Below are positions 17,017 through 24,122 of a DNA stretch of 33,026 nucleotides, in pieces. The notes beneath the pieces were generated by a model. It was not told where the DNA came from and made no database searches. It was given only the letters and a program-made list of their open reading frames with translations. The stretch's first letter is position 1; each line of letters opens with the position of its first letter. Source of the DNA: Planctomycetia bacterium (lineage in GTDB: Bacteria; Planctomycetota; Planctomycetia; Pirellulales; Thermoguttaceae). The stretch covers positions 1-33,026 of the forward strand of contig JAUNSU010000020.1 in NCBI GenBank assembly GCA_030539035.1, read 5' to 3'. A program made the translations under genes and the position numbers.

Positions 17017-17029
17017 GTGTATTATACAC
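17017..17029 (-). promoter_or_regulatory. Palindrome overlapping a -10 box upstream of the lyase gene
   Basis: GTGTAT-T-ATACAC is a perfect 6-1-6 palindrome in the 250-bp divergent gap between the lyase gene (-) and trxB (+). On the minus strand it contains TATAAT (17026-17021), about 120 bp upstream of the lyase start. A repressor bound here would cover the -10 element. A palindrome of this size is suggestive, not proof. Confidence 0.35.
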
Positions 17030-17087
17030 TTTCAGCGCAAAAACGAAAGGCGACCCCGAGCAGTAAACATTTCTTTCAGGAAAAATC

Positions 17088-17115
17088 TTTTCCATTTCTT
17101 AATTTATGATATACT
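17088..17115 (+). promoter_or_regulatory. Candidate trxB promoter
   Basis: TATACT (17110-17115) is a good -10 about 37 bp before the trxB ATG, with a poor -35 match TTTTCC (17088-17093) at 16-bp spacing. A strong AGGAGA Shine-Dalgarno follows at 17141-17146. Confidence 0.35.
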
Positions 17116-17151
17116 TGAGGAGTTCAGAACTTCCAAAAACAGGAGAAAAAA

Positions 17152-18267
17152 ATGTCAACAGAAAATGCGAACATAAACGAAAACGAACATAAACAGAAAC
17201 CCATCGATCCAATCAAGGAAAACGGGGCGGAAAATGTGATCATTATCGGAAGCGGACCGGCCGGATGGGCGGCGGGGATCTATACCGCTCGCGCCGCGCT
17301 TTCTCCCCTTTTATTTGAAGGGACGGTAAGCATGGAAAATCAGGAGGCGGGACTTCTCCCGATGGGACAGCTGGCCCTTACCACCGAGGTGGAAAATTAT
17401 CCGGGATTTCCCGCGGGGGATCTGCGCCAGTATCTTGCCTCCGCATTGGATAAAAGCAGAATGATGATGCTTCTTCCCAATGAAGGAAAGGAGATCAGCG
17501 GACCCGAGTTGGTAGAATTGGCCCGTCAACAGGCGATCAACTTCGGGACTCGCGTTGTTTCCGAAGATGTTGTCCATGTCAATTTCAATGTCCGCCCTTT
17601 TGAATTGACCGGATCGGATCATAAAAAATATTTCGCGAAATCCGTAATCATCGCAACGGGAGCCTCCGCCAACTATTTGGGATTGGAATCGGAAAAGAAA
17701 TTCAAAAATCGGGGAGTAAGCGCCTGCGCGGTCTGCGATGGAGCTCTTCCGCGATTCCGAAATGCGCAAATCGCGGTTGTCGGCGGCGGAGATTCTGCCG
17801 TCGAAGAAGCCGATTATCTCGCAAAATTCGCAGAAAAGGTCTATTTGATCCATCGAAGAGAAGAGCTTCGCGCCTCGAAAGTAATGGCCGAACGGGCAAA
17901 AAAACATCCGAAAATTGAAATTCTCTGGAATCGGGTTCCCGAAGAGATCCTCGGCGACGATCAGAACGGCGTTTCCGGAATCATTCTTAAAAGCACCAAG
18001 GGAGAGGAACCCATTACATTAAACGTTTCCGGGGTTTTTATGGCGATCGGACATACTCCGAACACAAAATTTCTCAATGGACAACTCGAATTGACAAGCA
18101 AGGGATTCATCAAACGGACAGTTCCTTTCCGAATGAATACAAGTGTTGAAGGGGTCTTTGCCGCCGGCGATGTTGCCGACGATTATTATAAACAGGCGAT
18201 TACCGCGGCGGGAACGGGCTGTATGGCCGCCCTTGACGCCGAACGGTATCTCGCGTCGATCGAATAG
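17152..18267 (+). CDS. trxB: Thioredoxin-disulfide reductase
   Basis: A 371-residue FAD- and NADPH-dependent enzyme that reduces thioredoxin, supplying electrons to peroxiredoxins and ribonucleotide reductase. Features in order: a 27-residue polar N-terminal extension; the FAD motif [18 protein letters not shown] (31-48); the redox site CAVCDG at 192-197 with both cysteines; the NADPH motif [12 protein letters not shown]; and the C-terminal FAD motif [10 protein letters not shown]. The protein is about 50 residues longer than E. coli TrxB because of the N-terminal tail and an insertion at about 90-118, between the PGFP segment and [18 protein letters not shown] lies 5 bp before the ATG. PepT follows 58 bp downstream on the same strand, and a peroxiredoxin, the usual functional partner, is encoded just beyond it on the other strand. 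Confidence 0.95.
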   Translation: MSTENANINENEHKQKPIDPIKENGAENVIIIGSGPAGWAAGIYTARAALSPLLFEGTVSMENQEAGLLPMGQLALTTEVENYPGFPAGDLRQYLASALDKSRMMMLLPNEGKEISGPELVELARQQAINFGTRVVSEDVVHVNFNVRPFELTGSDHKKYFAKSVIIATGASANYLGLESEKKFKNRGVSACAVCDGALPRFRNAQIAVVGGGDSAVEEADYLAKFAEKVYLIHRREELRASKVMAERAKKHPKIEILWNRVPEEILGDDQNGVSGIILKSTKGEEPITLNVSGVFMAIGHTPNTKFLNGQLELTSKGFIKRTVPFRMNTSVEGVFAAGDVADDYYKQAITAAGTGCMAALDAERYLASIE

Positions 18268-18325
18268 TGTTTCTTTATTCCTGGATTCATAAGCATAAAC
18301 AGATTACAAAACAGGTAAATTTATT

Positions 18326-19534
18326 ATGTCCAGTGCTCTTGAGCGGTTTTTGCGATATGCGGTAATAGATACAACTTCGCAAGAGGAGACAGGGAAATGC
18401 CCCAGCACGTCCGGCCAATTCGATTTGGCCCGTCTGCTCGTCGAAGAACTGAAAGATCTCGGTCTTTCCGATGCCGAAATGGACGATCATGCTTATGTAT
18501 TGGCAACGCTCCCGTCAAATCAGTCCGAATCGCTTCCCGTAATGGGATGGTTGGCGCATCTGGATACTTCCTGCGCCGTTTCCGGAAAAGATGTAAAACC
18601 GAAAGTGATCACTTATCAGGACGGAGAGATTTCATTGGGAACCTCCGGGGTCAAGATCCCGGAAGATCCCTATCTTAAATCCTGTAAAGGACATCGCCTT
18701 GTCGTTGCCGACGGAACGACCCTCCTCGGTGCGGACGATAAAGCCGGAATCGCGATCATTCTCGCCGCAATCGAAAAGATCAAGTATGAAAACCGGTCTC
18801 ACGGTCCCATTCGGATCTGCTTTACTCCCGATGAAGAGATCGGATGCGGAACCGATTATCTCGATATTGAAAAATTCGGCGTTCAGTTCGCTTATACTGT
18901 CGATGGAAATGGAGCCGGGATTCTGAACGACGAAACCTTTTCCGCCGATAAAGCCTTTATCAAAATTCAGGGAGTCGATATTCATCCCGGATACGCGAAA
19001 GGGATCATGGTCAACGCCATTCGGATCCTTGCGGAGATGATCTCCTTTTTACCGGCGGATCGGGTCCCCGAGCTCTCCGAAAAACGGCAGCCCTATATAC
19101 AACTTGATCACATTCAAGGATCCGTTTCTTCGGCGGCGGCCGATTTCATTCTCCGCGCTTTTGATGATGCGGAACGAATGGAAAATCGGGCAATTCTTCA
19201 GGAAGCCTTTCAGCAGATCCTCAGAAAGTATCCCAAGGCGCACGGAAGCCTGGAGATCACGGAACAGTACGACAACATGAAAAAGTTTTTCGAATCCTGT
19301 CCTGATGTTGTGGAAAACCTGAAGGAAGCGATTCGTAAAACCGGATTGACGCCTGAACGCCAATCCATTCGGGGAGGAACGGACGGATCACGGCTCAGCG
19401 CTTTGGGAATTCCGACTCCGAACATCTTTACCGGCGGGGCGAACTTTCACAGTTTAACCGAATTTCTTTCCGTCGACAATATGGAAAAAAGCGTGGAAAC
19501 CCTCGTTCACCTCGCGGAATTATGGAGCCGGTAA
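18326..19534 (+). CDS. pepT: Peptidase T (tripeptide aminopeptidase)
   Basis: A 402-residue cytosolic zinc aminopeptidase of the M20B family that removes N-terminal residues from tripeptides. Motifs: GWLAHLDTS (H78, D80), LLGADDKAGIA with the bridging aspartate, FTPDEEIGCG with the catalytic and ligand glutamates, YTVDGNGAG, and the C-terminal RGGTDGSRLS plus GGANFHSLTEF carrying the last histidine. The length matches PepT (about 405-410), and the LDTSxAVSGK sequence is PepT-like. It shares only the broad fold with the M20 dipeptidase at 11038-12417. The Shine-Dalgarno is weak (AGG about 10 bp upstream), suggesting partial dependence on translation from trxB upstream. The stop is followed within 20 bp by a repeat element that separates it from the convergent peroxiredoxin gene. 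Confidence 0.95.
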   Translation: MSSALERFLRYAVIDTTSQEETGKCPSTSGQFDLARLLVEELKDLGLSDAEMDDHAYVLATLPSNQSESLPVMGWLAHLDTSCAVSGKDVKPKVITYQDGEISLGTSGVKIPEDPYLKSCKGHRLVVADGTTLLGADDKAGIAIILAAIEKIKYENRSHGPIRICFTPDEEIGCGTDYLDIEKFGVQFAYTVDGNGAGILNDETFSADKAFIKIQGVDIHPGYAKGIMVNAIRILAEMISFLPADRVPELSEKRQPYIQLDHIQGSVSSAAADFILRAFDDAERMENRAILQEAFQQILRKYPKAHGSLEITEQYDNMKKFFESCPDVVENLKEAIRKTGLTPERQSIRGGTDGSRLSALGIPTPNIFTGGANFHSLTEFLSVDNMEKSVETLVHLAELWSR

Positions 19535-19552
19535 AAGCATTGCTGTTTGTCC

Positions 19553-19720
19553 TTAAACTGTAAACAATCGATATTGAAACCGCGGATTTCACGGATTTTC
19601 ACGGATACTTTTTTGGTAAAAAGACGTTTTCATCAACAAAAATATCAGTCCCGAATCTTATATGGATTCCATCCGTGTTTATCCGTGGTTCCAAACAAAA
19701 ATACTTTTACAGTATAAGTA
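19553..19720. repeat. Dispersed ACGGAT inverted-repeat element, copy A
   Basis: About 168 bp filling the gap between convergent pepT and peroxiredoxin genes. The left arm has the order TTAAACTGTAAAC, TTGAAACC, then ACGGAT repeated at about 10-base steps (CACGGATTTTCACGGAT). The right arm is its reverse complement, ending ATCCGTGTTTATCCGTGG, TTCCAAACAAAAAT, TTTTACAGTATAAG. The terminal arms match almost throughout, so the RNA or DNA could fold into a long hairpin. The borders carry a 7-bp direct repeat TTTGTCC (19546-19552 and 19721-19727). No coding capacity is present. The centre of this copy differs from copies B and C. Confidence 0.8.
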
Positions 19721-19733
19721 TTTGTCCCTTGAT

Positions 19734-20291
19734 CTATTTGCCGGGCGAAATGCCCGGTTCTCCCGGCTGCCAATTCGCCGGACAGACTTCTCCGTGCTCT
19801 TCGATATACTGCAATTCTTCCAATGTTCGAAGGGCTTCTTTAATCGATCGGCCAAGAGGAAGATTGTTGACGAGTTCATGCTGGACGATTCCTTTTCGAT
19901 CAATCAGAAAAAGCCCGCGCAAGGCAACGCCCGCATCGGGAAGAAGAACATCGTAGGCCGCCGAGATCCCTTTTGTAATATCGGAAAGGAGCGGAAACCG
20001 AATCGGACCAAGCCCTCCCTCTTCCCGGCTCGTTTTCATCCAGGCAAGATGACAGTAGGGACTGTCGACAGAACAGCCGAGGATCTGGACATTTCTCTTT
20101 TCAAAATCTTCGATTGAGTCCGAAAATGCCCGGATCTCGGTTGGACAGACAAAAGTAAAGTCGAGAGGGTAAAAGAAAAGAATCACATATTTACCCCGAA
20201 ATTGCGATAAAGTCAAGTCGGCAAAGGTCAAGTCGGGCATTACGGCCGATGTTTTAAAATCCGGGGCTTCCCGGGTTACTAAAATTCCCAT
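19734..20291 (-). CDS. 2-Cys peroxiredoxin (AhpC/TSA family)
   Basis: A 185-residue thiol peroxidase that reduces hydrogen peroxide and organic hydroperoxides. The peroxidatic cysteine C49 lies in DFTFVCPTE and the resolving cysteine C170 in GEVCPANW, the typical 2-Cys arrangement of AhpC/Prx1 proteins. GGLGPIRFPLLSD is the GGLG motif linked to peroxide-sensitive forms. The start at 20291 (MGILVTREAPDF) is chosen because AGGAG lies 7 bp upstream and it matches the family N-terminus; an in-frame start at 20339 would add 16 residues. The electron source is probably the thioredoxin system, given trxB 1.5 kb away and no ahpF in view. The gene ends 14 bp from repeat copy A, so its transcript may end within that hairpin. 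Confidence 0.95.
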   Translation of the reverse strand: MGILVTREAPDFKTSAVMPDLTFADLTLSQFRGKYVILFFYPLDFTFVCPTEIRAFSDSIEDFEKRNVQILGCSVDSPYCHLAWMKTSREEGGLGPIRFPLLSDITKGISAAYDVLLPDAGVALRGLFLIDRKGIVQHELVNNLPLGRSIKEALRTLEELQYIEEHGEVCPANWQPGEPGISPGK

Positions 20292-20562
20292 GGATATTTC
20301 TCCTGTATGATATTGATGAATGATCTGATCCAAACGCAAAAACCTGTACTTCCCTATACATCATTCTTTTCGCAAAAGCCTTAAAATTGTAATAAATTGC
20401 AGAGAAAAATCTCTTTATATCGGTTTTATGGAATCTGTTTACAGGGCAAGATAAATAATCTGAAAAAGAGAAAAAACTTTTGAGGATTTCCTTTTTTCGT
20501 AAAAAAAATAAACTACATTATTACTGTATGGAAAAGAGAGATCTTTTCAGGGAATTTTTCAC

Positions 20563-21288
20563 TTGTATTCACCAGATAAAGAAAGAACGAGAGCGGCGAG
20601 TATGGGATTTCTAAAACAATTTTTTCGGACAATCATGCAGGAGGGATCAGTTCCGAAGGCGGCAAGCAGCTTTGAACGAATAGGAAAAGCCGATCTCCAG
20701 GATCATCTCGCCATTTCCCGATACGGATCTTTTGAATTAACCGATGCGATTCGCCCCTCCTATGATTGCCGCATCCTTCCCAAAGAAGGAGTCCGCCGGG
20801 ACACCTACTGCGATCCGCAGACAGGAACCCGAATTCCCGTTCTGATGGGAGCGGCTTCCCGGGAAAAATTATTCGATCTCTTTATCGATCTCCTGGATCC
20901 GCTGGGATCGGTTGTCGATGTCGTTCTGGAAACAAGCCATCGGCAAATTTGCGGGAAACATGATGATCTTCTTCGGGAAGCGATTGATTTGCCTGTCCTG
21001 AAAAGTGTTTTCTGCAATTACGAAGATCTCCTGATGAACGACGGATGCACCGGAATTGCCGTTCTCAACTCCTCCATTCCTTATGAAGTCCAATTTGACG
21101 AACATAAACTTTTGATCGTTTACGGATCCAATCTGGAAGAAAGTGAACAGATCTTTGCTAAATACGGAGTGAAATTGAACGACGATCTTCATTTCCTCAC
21201 GGAGGCGGAACATGTTCATTCCTCAAGGAACTCCTATCAGCGAAGGTTTGATTTCCTTCGGCGGGATCTCGGAATCGATCTCTTTTAA
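20563..21288 (+). CDS. Conserved-looking protein of unknown function
   Basis: A soluble 241-residue protein with no signal peptide, membrane span or recognised motif. It is mixed alpha/beta. Distinctive segments are YGSFELTDAIRPSYDCRILP, PVLMGAASREKLFDLFIDLL, ETSHRQICGKHDDLL (a C/H pair), and SVFCNYEDLLMNDGCTGIAV (two more cysteines). The C-terminus is basic (SYQRRFDFLRRDLG). The dense LxxLLDPLGSVVDVVLET core looks like a compact domain, so a real gene is likely. The start may be the TTG at 20563, which has AGGGA 9 bp upstream, or the ATG at 20602 (MGFLKQFF), which has a weaker site; the TTG is used here. The stop is 21 bp from the dehydrogenase gene, so they are probably co-transcribed. I do not assign a function. 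Confidence 0.75.
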   Translation: MYSPDKERTRAASMGFLKQFFRTIMQEGSVPKAASSFERIGKADLQDHLAISRYGSFELTDAIRPSYDCRILPKEGVRRDTYCDPQTGTRIPVLMGAASREKLFDLFIDLLDPLGSVVDVVLETSHRQICGKHDDLLREAIDLPVLKSVFCNYEDLLMNDGCTGIAVLNSSIPYEVQFDEHKLLIVYGSNLEESEQIFAKYGVKLNDDLHFLTEAEHVHSSRNSYQRRFDFLRRDLGIDLF

Positions 21289-21309
21289 AGGACAAGCGGC
21301 AGGATCATC

Positions 21310-22200
21310 ATGAAAAAGAAAATGGGCTGGATCGGAACAGGCGTAATGGGCGGATCAATGGCCGGACGTCTTTTGGATGCGGGATACGATCTGGAAATTT
21401 TTACCCGAACCCGATCTCGGGCGGAATCACTTCTGCAAAAAGGGGCGCATTGGAACGAAAGTCCCGCCGAACTCGCGAAAAACACGGATATTCTCTGTAT
21501 GATGGTCGGATATCCCGCCGATGTCCGGGAGGTCGTCTTCGGTCCCAATGGAATTATCGCCGGATGGAAAGAGACCGATTCTAATAATCGTGTTCTGATC
21601 GATTTTACAACGAGCAGTCCTTCTCTTGCGGCGGAGATCTATCAAGCGGGAAAAGAATTCGGGTTCGATGCTTTGGACGCACCGGTTTCCGGAGGAGATA
21701 TCGGAGCTCGGAACGGATCTCTTTCCATTATGGTCGGCGGAGATTCCGAAGTCTGCGAGAAGATGAAAGATCTTTGGGCGATTCTTGGAAAGAACGTCCT
21801 TTTGCAAGGGCCCGCCGGATCCGGACAGCATACAAAAATGGTCAATCAAATTCTTATCGCGGGCAATATGGTCGGAGTTTGCGAAGCCCTATTATACGCG
21901 GAAAAAGCGGGCCTGGATCCCGAACGCGTTTTGCAATCCGTTCAAAGCGGCGCCGCGGGAAGCTGGTCCTTGAGTAATTTGGCGCCGAGAATCCTTAAAA
22001 ACGATTTTCAGCCGGGATTCTATATCGAGCATTTCATTAAAGATATGGGAATCGCGCTCGCGGAATGTGAACGAATGCAGATTCATCTGCCCGGATTGGA
22101 ACTGGTTCACCGGCTTTATACCGCGGTAAAAAACAGGGGCGAAGGCAAATCGGGAACACAGGCTCTCATCAAAGAACTGAAAGCACTCAATAATCTCTGA
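21310..22200 (+). CDS. Beta-hydroxyacid dehydrogenase (3-hydroxyisobutyrate / tartronate-semialdehyde reductase family)
   Basis: A 296-residue NAD(P)-dependent enzyme that interconverts a beta-hydroxyacid and its semialdehyde. The Rossmann motif GWIGTGVMGGSMAGRLLDAG occupies residues 6-25. FTRTR after strand 2 suggests a preference for NADP(H), because arginine follows the position where NAD enzymes carry an acidic residue. DAPVSGG at 123-129 is the substrate-binding signature, and GSGQHTKMVNQ holds the catalytic lysine K176. The length is normal for the family. Possible substrates include 3-hydroxyisobutyrate, D-glycerate/tartronate semialdehyde and succinate semialdehyde, and the sequence alone does not choose. 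The ATG has AGGA 8 bp upstream and follows the unknown gene by 21 bp, implying one transcript. Confidence 0.92.
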   Translation: MKKKMGWIGTGVMGGSMAGRLLDAGYDLEIFTRTRSRAESLLQKGAHWNESPAELAKNTDILCMMVGYPADVREVVFGPNGIIAGWKETDSNNRVLIDFTTSSPSLAAEIYQAGKEFGFDALDAPVSGGDIGARNGSLSIMVGGDSEVCEKMKDLWAILGKNVLLQGPAGSGQHTKMVNQILIAGNMVGVCEALLYAEKAGLDPERVLQSVQSGAAGSWSLSNLAPRILKNDFQPGFYIEHFIKDMGIALAECERMQIHLPGLELVHRLYTAVKNRGEGKSGTQALIKELKALNNL

Positions 22201-22248
22201 TCCGGTCCCGTTGGGAATAATCCGATCTGTATTGAGCTTCATGGTCAA

Positions 22249-23367
22249 TCAATGCGAGGATACTCTGCCCGAATTACAAGGATCGCCGGTCCGATCAGCG
22301 GTATATTCGAAGGAGACGACGGCCCGTCCTGCGGATCCAACATATTTCTTGCCGAATTGGCAGCTGCTTGATATCCCTTTTCGAACACTGATTGTTCTCC
22401 AGAAAGGGGATTTTTCGCAATGCCGGATCATTGCCGGATGGCTTGTTGTAATATTCAATCGATATCCTTCTTCGCGGCAAAGATCGCCCATCGTATTGAC
22501 AAAAGCGGATCCGATCCCTGCTCCCTGGTAATCCGGAAGGACAACGATGCGACTGATCCGGCGCCGTTTTTTGAATCCGAGCAAGGGAAGGAGCGCGGCA
22601 AAAGCGACAGGCGTTCCTTCCCAAAAAGCGGCGAAGCAGCGGGAATTTGTTCCAAGGGATCCGCTCAGATAATGATGCTTCGCAAAAAGGGTCCATAGAG
22701 ATTGGGGGACACGAACGATATCGAGCTTGATATCGGGTCGCCGAAGGGACCTCCTTGCAACTTTTCCAGTTGCGAGATCAAGGATCCAGTCGGGTTCCAG
22801 CCAATCGGCGATATCATAATGGCAGGTAACCGCAATAAATTTCTTACGGATAAAATCCTCTTTGAGTCCTTTGGCAACGGCAGCAGAGCAGACCTTTGCG
22901 ACGGTTCGATCGACAACGCTTGTATATTCATCAAAAACGACGAGATCACCGGAAGAATCGAGAAGGGCCTTGGCAAGATCACATCGGAATTTTTCTCCAT
23001 TACTCAATACGGAGTAGGGCTTGAGCCAAGAGGGAGGTGAGCTGAATCCGACGATGTTAAGGGCCTTTATGATCTTTTTTATTTCCGGGGTATCGAACTG
23101 ATCGACGATTGCTTTTGTCGAGGACCACGAAAATCCCTGATAAAGTTCGGCGGAGTAGAGCATTTTGGCAGTCGAGCTTTTTCCGCTTCCGGAGGGCCCG
23201 ACGATCAGGCCGATTTTCCAATCTTCCTCCTGGGCGGGAGGAGGATCGATCAGGATCTTTTTGGACATTTTCTGCTCGATGGGAACATCGAACAGACCGC
23301 CAATTTGTTGAACACGAAAGGAATTCTGCACGGATGTTGTAAGATTAATGGTAATTTGTTCGGACAC
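22249..23367 (-). CDS. ABC-type ATPase fused to a GNAT acetyltransferase
   Basis: A 372-residue soluble fusion. Residues about 15-205 form an ABC-like ATPase: Walker A GPSGSGKSS (57-65), a signature-like LSNGEKFR (121-128, replacing LSGGQ), Walker B DLVVFDEYTS (141-150) with catalytic glutamate E147, and an H-loop candidate TCHYD (181-185). Residues about 215-350 form a GNAT domain with the acetyl-CoA motif VVLPDYQGAGIGSAFV (275-290). No membrane segment is present, so it is not a transporter subunit. Similar two-domain proteins are known from bacteria and phages, where their role is unclear. One inference is ATP-controlled acetylation of a macromolecule or toxin-like activity. It has no partner gene on the same strand and ends 48 bp from the convergent dehydrogenase gene. 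Confidence 0.85.
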   Translation of the reverse strand: MSEQITINLTTSVQNSFRVQQIGGLFDVPIEQKMSKKILIDPPPAQEEDWKIGLIVGPSGSGKSSTAKMLYSAELYQGFSWSSTKAIVDQFDTPEIKKIIKALNIVGFSSPPSWLKPYSVLSNGEKFRCDLAKALLDSSGDLVVFDEYTSVVDRTVAKVCSAAVAKGLKEDFIRKKFIAVTCHYDIADWLEPDWILDLATGKVARRSLRRPDIKLDIVRVPQSLWTLFAKHHYLSGSLGTNSRCFAAFWEGTPVAFAALLPLLGFKKRRRISRIVVLPDYQGAGIGSAFVNTMGDLCREEGYRLNITTSHPAMIRHCEKSPFWRTISVRKGISSSCQFGKKYVGSAGRAVVSFEYTADRTGDPCNSGRVSSH

Positions 23368-23509
23368 ACTATTTCTCCTTATCTATTTTATATTAATCAC
23401 TTAAACTAAAGATTTTATCGATTTTTACCTGAGTGAAAGAAAAAAACATCCTGAAAGTTCATGAAAAAAGTTTTTTTCAAAAACAAAGGAAAAATTCGGG
23501 AAGGGGCTA

Positions 23510-23537
23510 TTGTAAAAAAAGCCGATTCGTGTAATAT
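23510..23537 (+). promoter_or_regulatory. Candidate tRNA-Ile promoter
   Basis: TTGTAA (23510-23515), a 16-bp spacer and TAATAT (23532-23537) lie just before the tRNA. The distance from the -10 to the mature 5' end is 16 bp, typical of short tRNA leaders. The surrounding DNA is AT-rich, so a chance match is possible. Confidence 0.4.
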
Positions 23538-23553
23538 TATTGTATTATTCGTT

Positions 23554-23628
23554 GGGCGCATAGCTCAGTTTGGTTAGAGCGCAGCCCTGATAAGGCTGAG
23601 GTCCTTGGTCCGAGTCCAAGTGCGCCCA
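23554..23628 (+). tRNA. tRNA-Ile (anticodon GAT)
   Basis: A 75-nt cloverleaf with an acceptor stem GGGCGCA/TGCGCCC (7 bp, discriminator A), D arm GCTC...GAGC with GG in the loop, anticodon stem CAGCC/GGCTG around CTGATAA (anticodon GAT), variable loop AGGTC, and T stem CTTGG/CCAAG. All stems are perfectly paired. The T loop reads TCCGAGT, so the normally invariant T at position 55 is C. CCA is not encoded; TTTT follows the discriminator. It stands alone, not inside an rRNA operon, and has its own terminator. Confidence 0.96.
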
Positions 23629-23632
23629 TTTT

Positions 23633-23666
23633 AAAGGAGATTGAGGCAGTTCAATCTCCTTTTTTG
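23633..23666 (+). terminator. Intrinsic terminator of tRNA-Ile
   Basis: AAAGGAGATTGA (23633-23644) pairs perfectly with TCAATCTCCTTT (23651-23662) around a 6-base loop, followed by more T residues. This 12-bp stem plus U-tract begins 5 bp after the tRNA. Confidence 0.9.
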
Positions 23667-23825
23667 TTTCCATGCGCTTATTTATTTTGTTTATTCTTCT
23701 TAATTTTTCCGTTTACCGCCAAAAATGAAAACGGAAATTTTCTCTCCGCTCTCAAAATAGCACCCTTTCCGTTCGATTGCAAGAGTTTATTCCCCTGAAA
23801 AATAAAAAGAATTCATAAAATAGAA

Positions 23826-23998
23826 CTCAAACTGTAAATAACCGATTTTGAAACCACGGATAGCACGGATTTTCACGGATAATTTTTTGAAAACAAATAC
23901 ATTTTCTCACAAGATTATGATTTTTGGATATCAATGAAATTCATTCGTACTTACCAGTGTAATCCGTGGTTTCAAACAAAAATCTTTTAAGTTTAAGA
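23826..23998. repeat. Dispersed ACGGAT inverted-repeat element, copy B
   Basis: About 173 bp in the gap between the tRNA terminator and the lipid-enzyme terminator. It begins CAAACTGTAAATAACCGA, TTTTGAAACCACGGAT and two further ACGGAT units, and ends GTAATCCGTGGTTTCAAAC, AAAAATCTTTTAAGTTTAAG. Its centre (GATTATGATTTTTGGATATC, AATGAAATTCAT) is shared with copy C but not with copy A. The right arm has decayed ACGGAT units (TCGTACTTACCAGTG). The rest of the gap 23629-24122 holds only the two terminators. Confidence 0.8.
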
Positions 23999-24026
23999 AT
24001 AGAAAAGAACGAAGAAATCTTGCCAA

Positions 24027-24060
24027 AGAAAAACGGGTTCCCCGAAAACAGGAGAACCCG
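24027..24060 (-). terminator. Intrinsic terminator of the FAAL-ACP-AONS gene
   Basis: On the minus strand CGGGTTCTCC pairs with GGGGAACCCG (10 bp, one G-U pair) around a 7-base loop, followed directly by TTTTTCTTT. It lies about 60 bp after the stop codon of the 1157-residue enzyme gene. Confidence 0.85.
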
Positions 24061-24122
24061 ATTCACCATTTCACTTGAATGGAATCCCGATCCATGCCGG
24101 GATCTCACCAATATCAAATAGA

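Noticed and set aside
19662..20117. Small plus-strand frames in and after repeat copy A
   Set aside because: They begin in the repeat and run antisense to the peroxiredoxin gene; no coding evidence.
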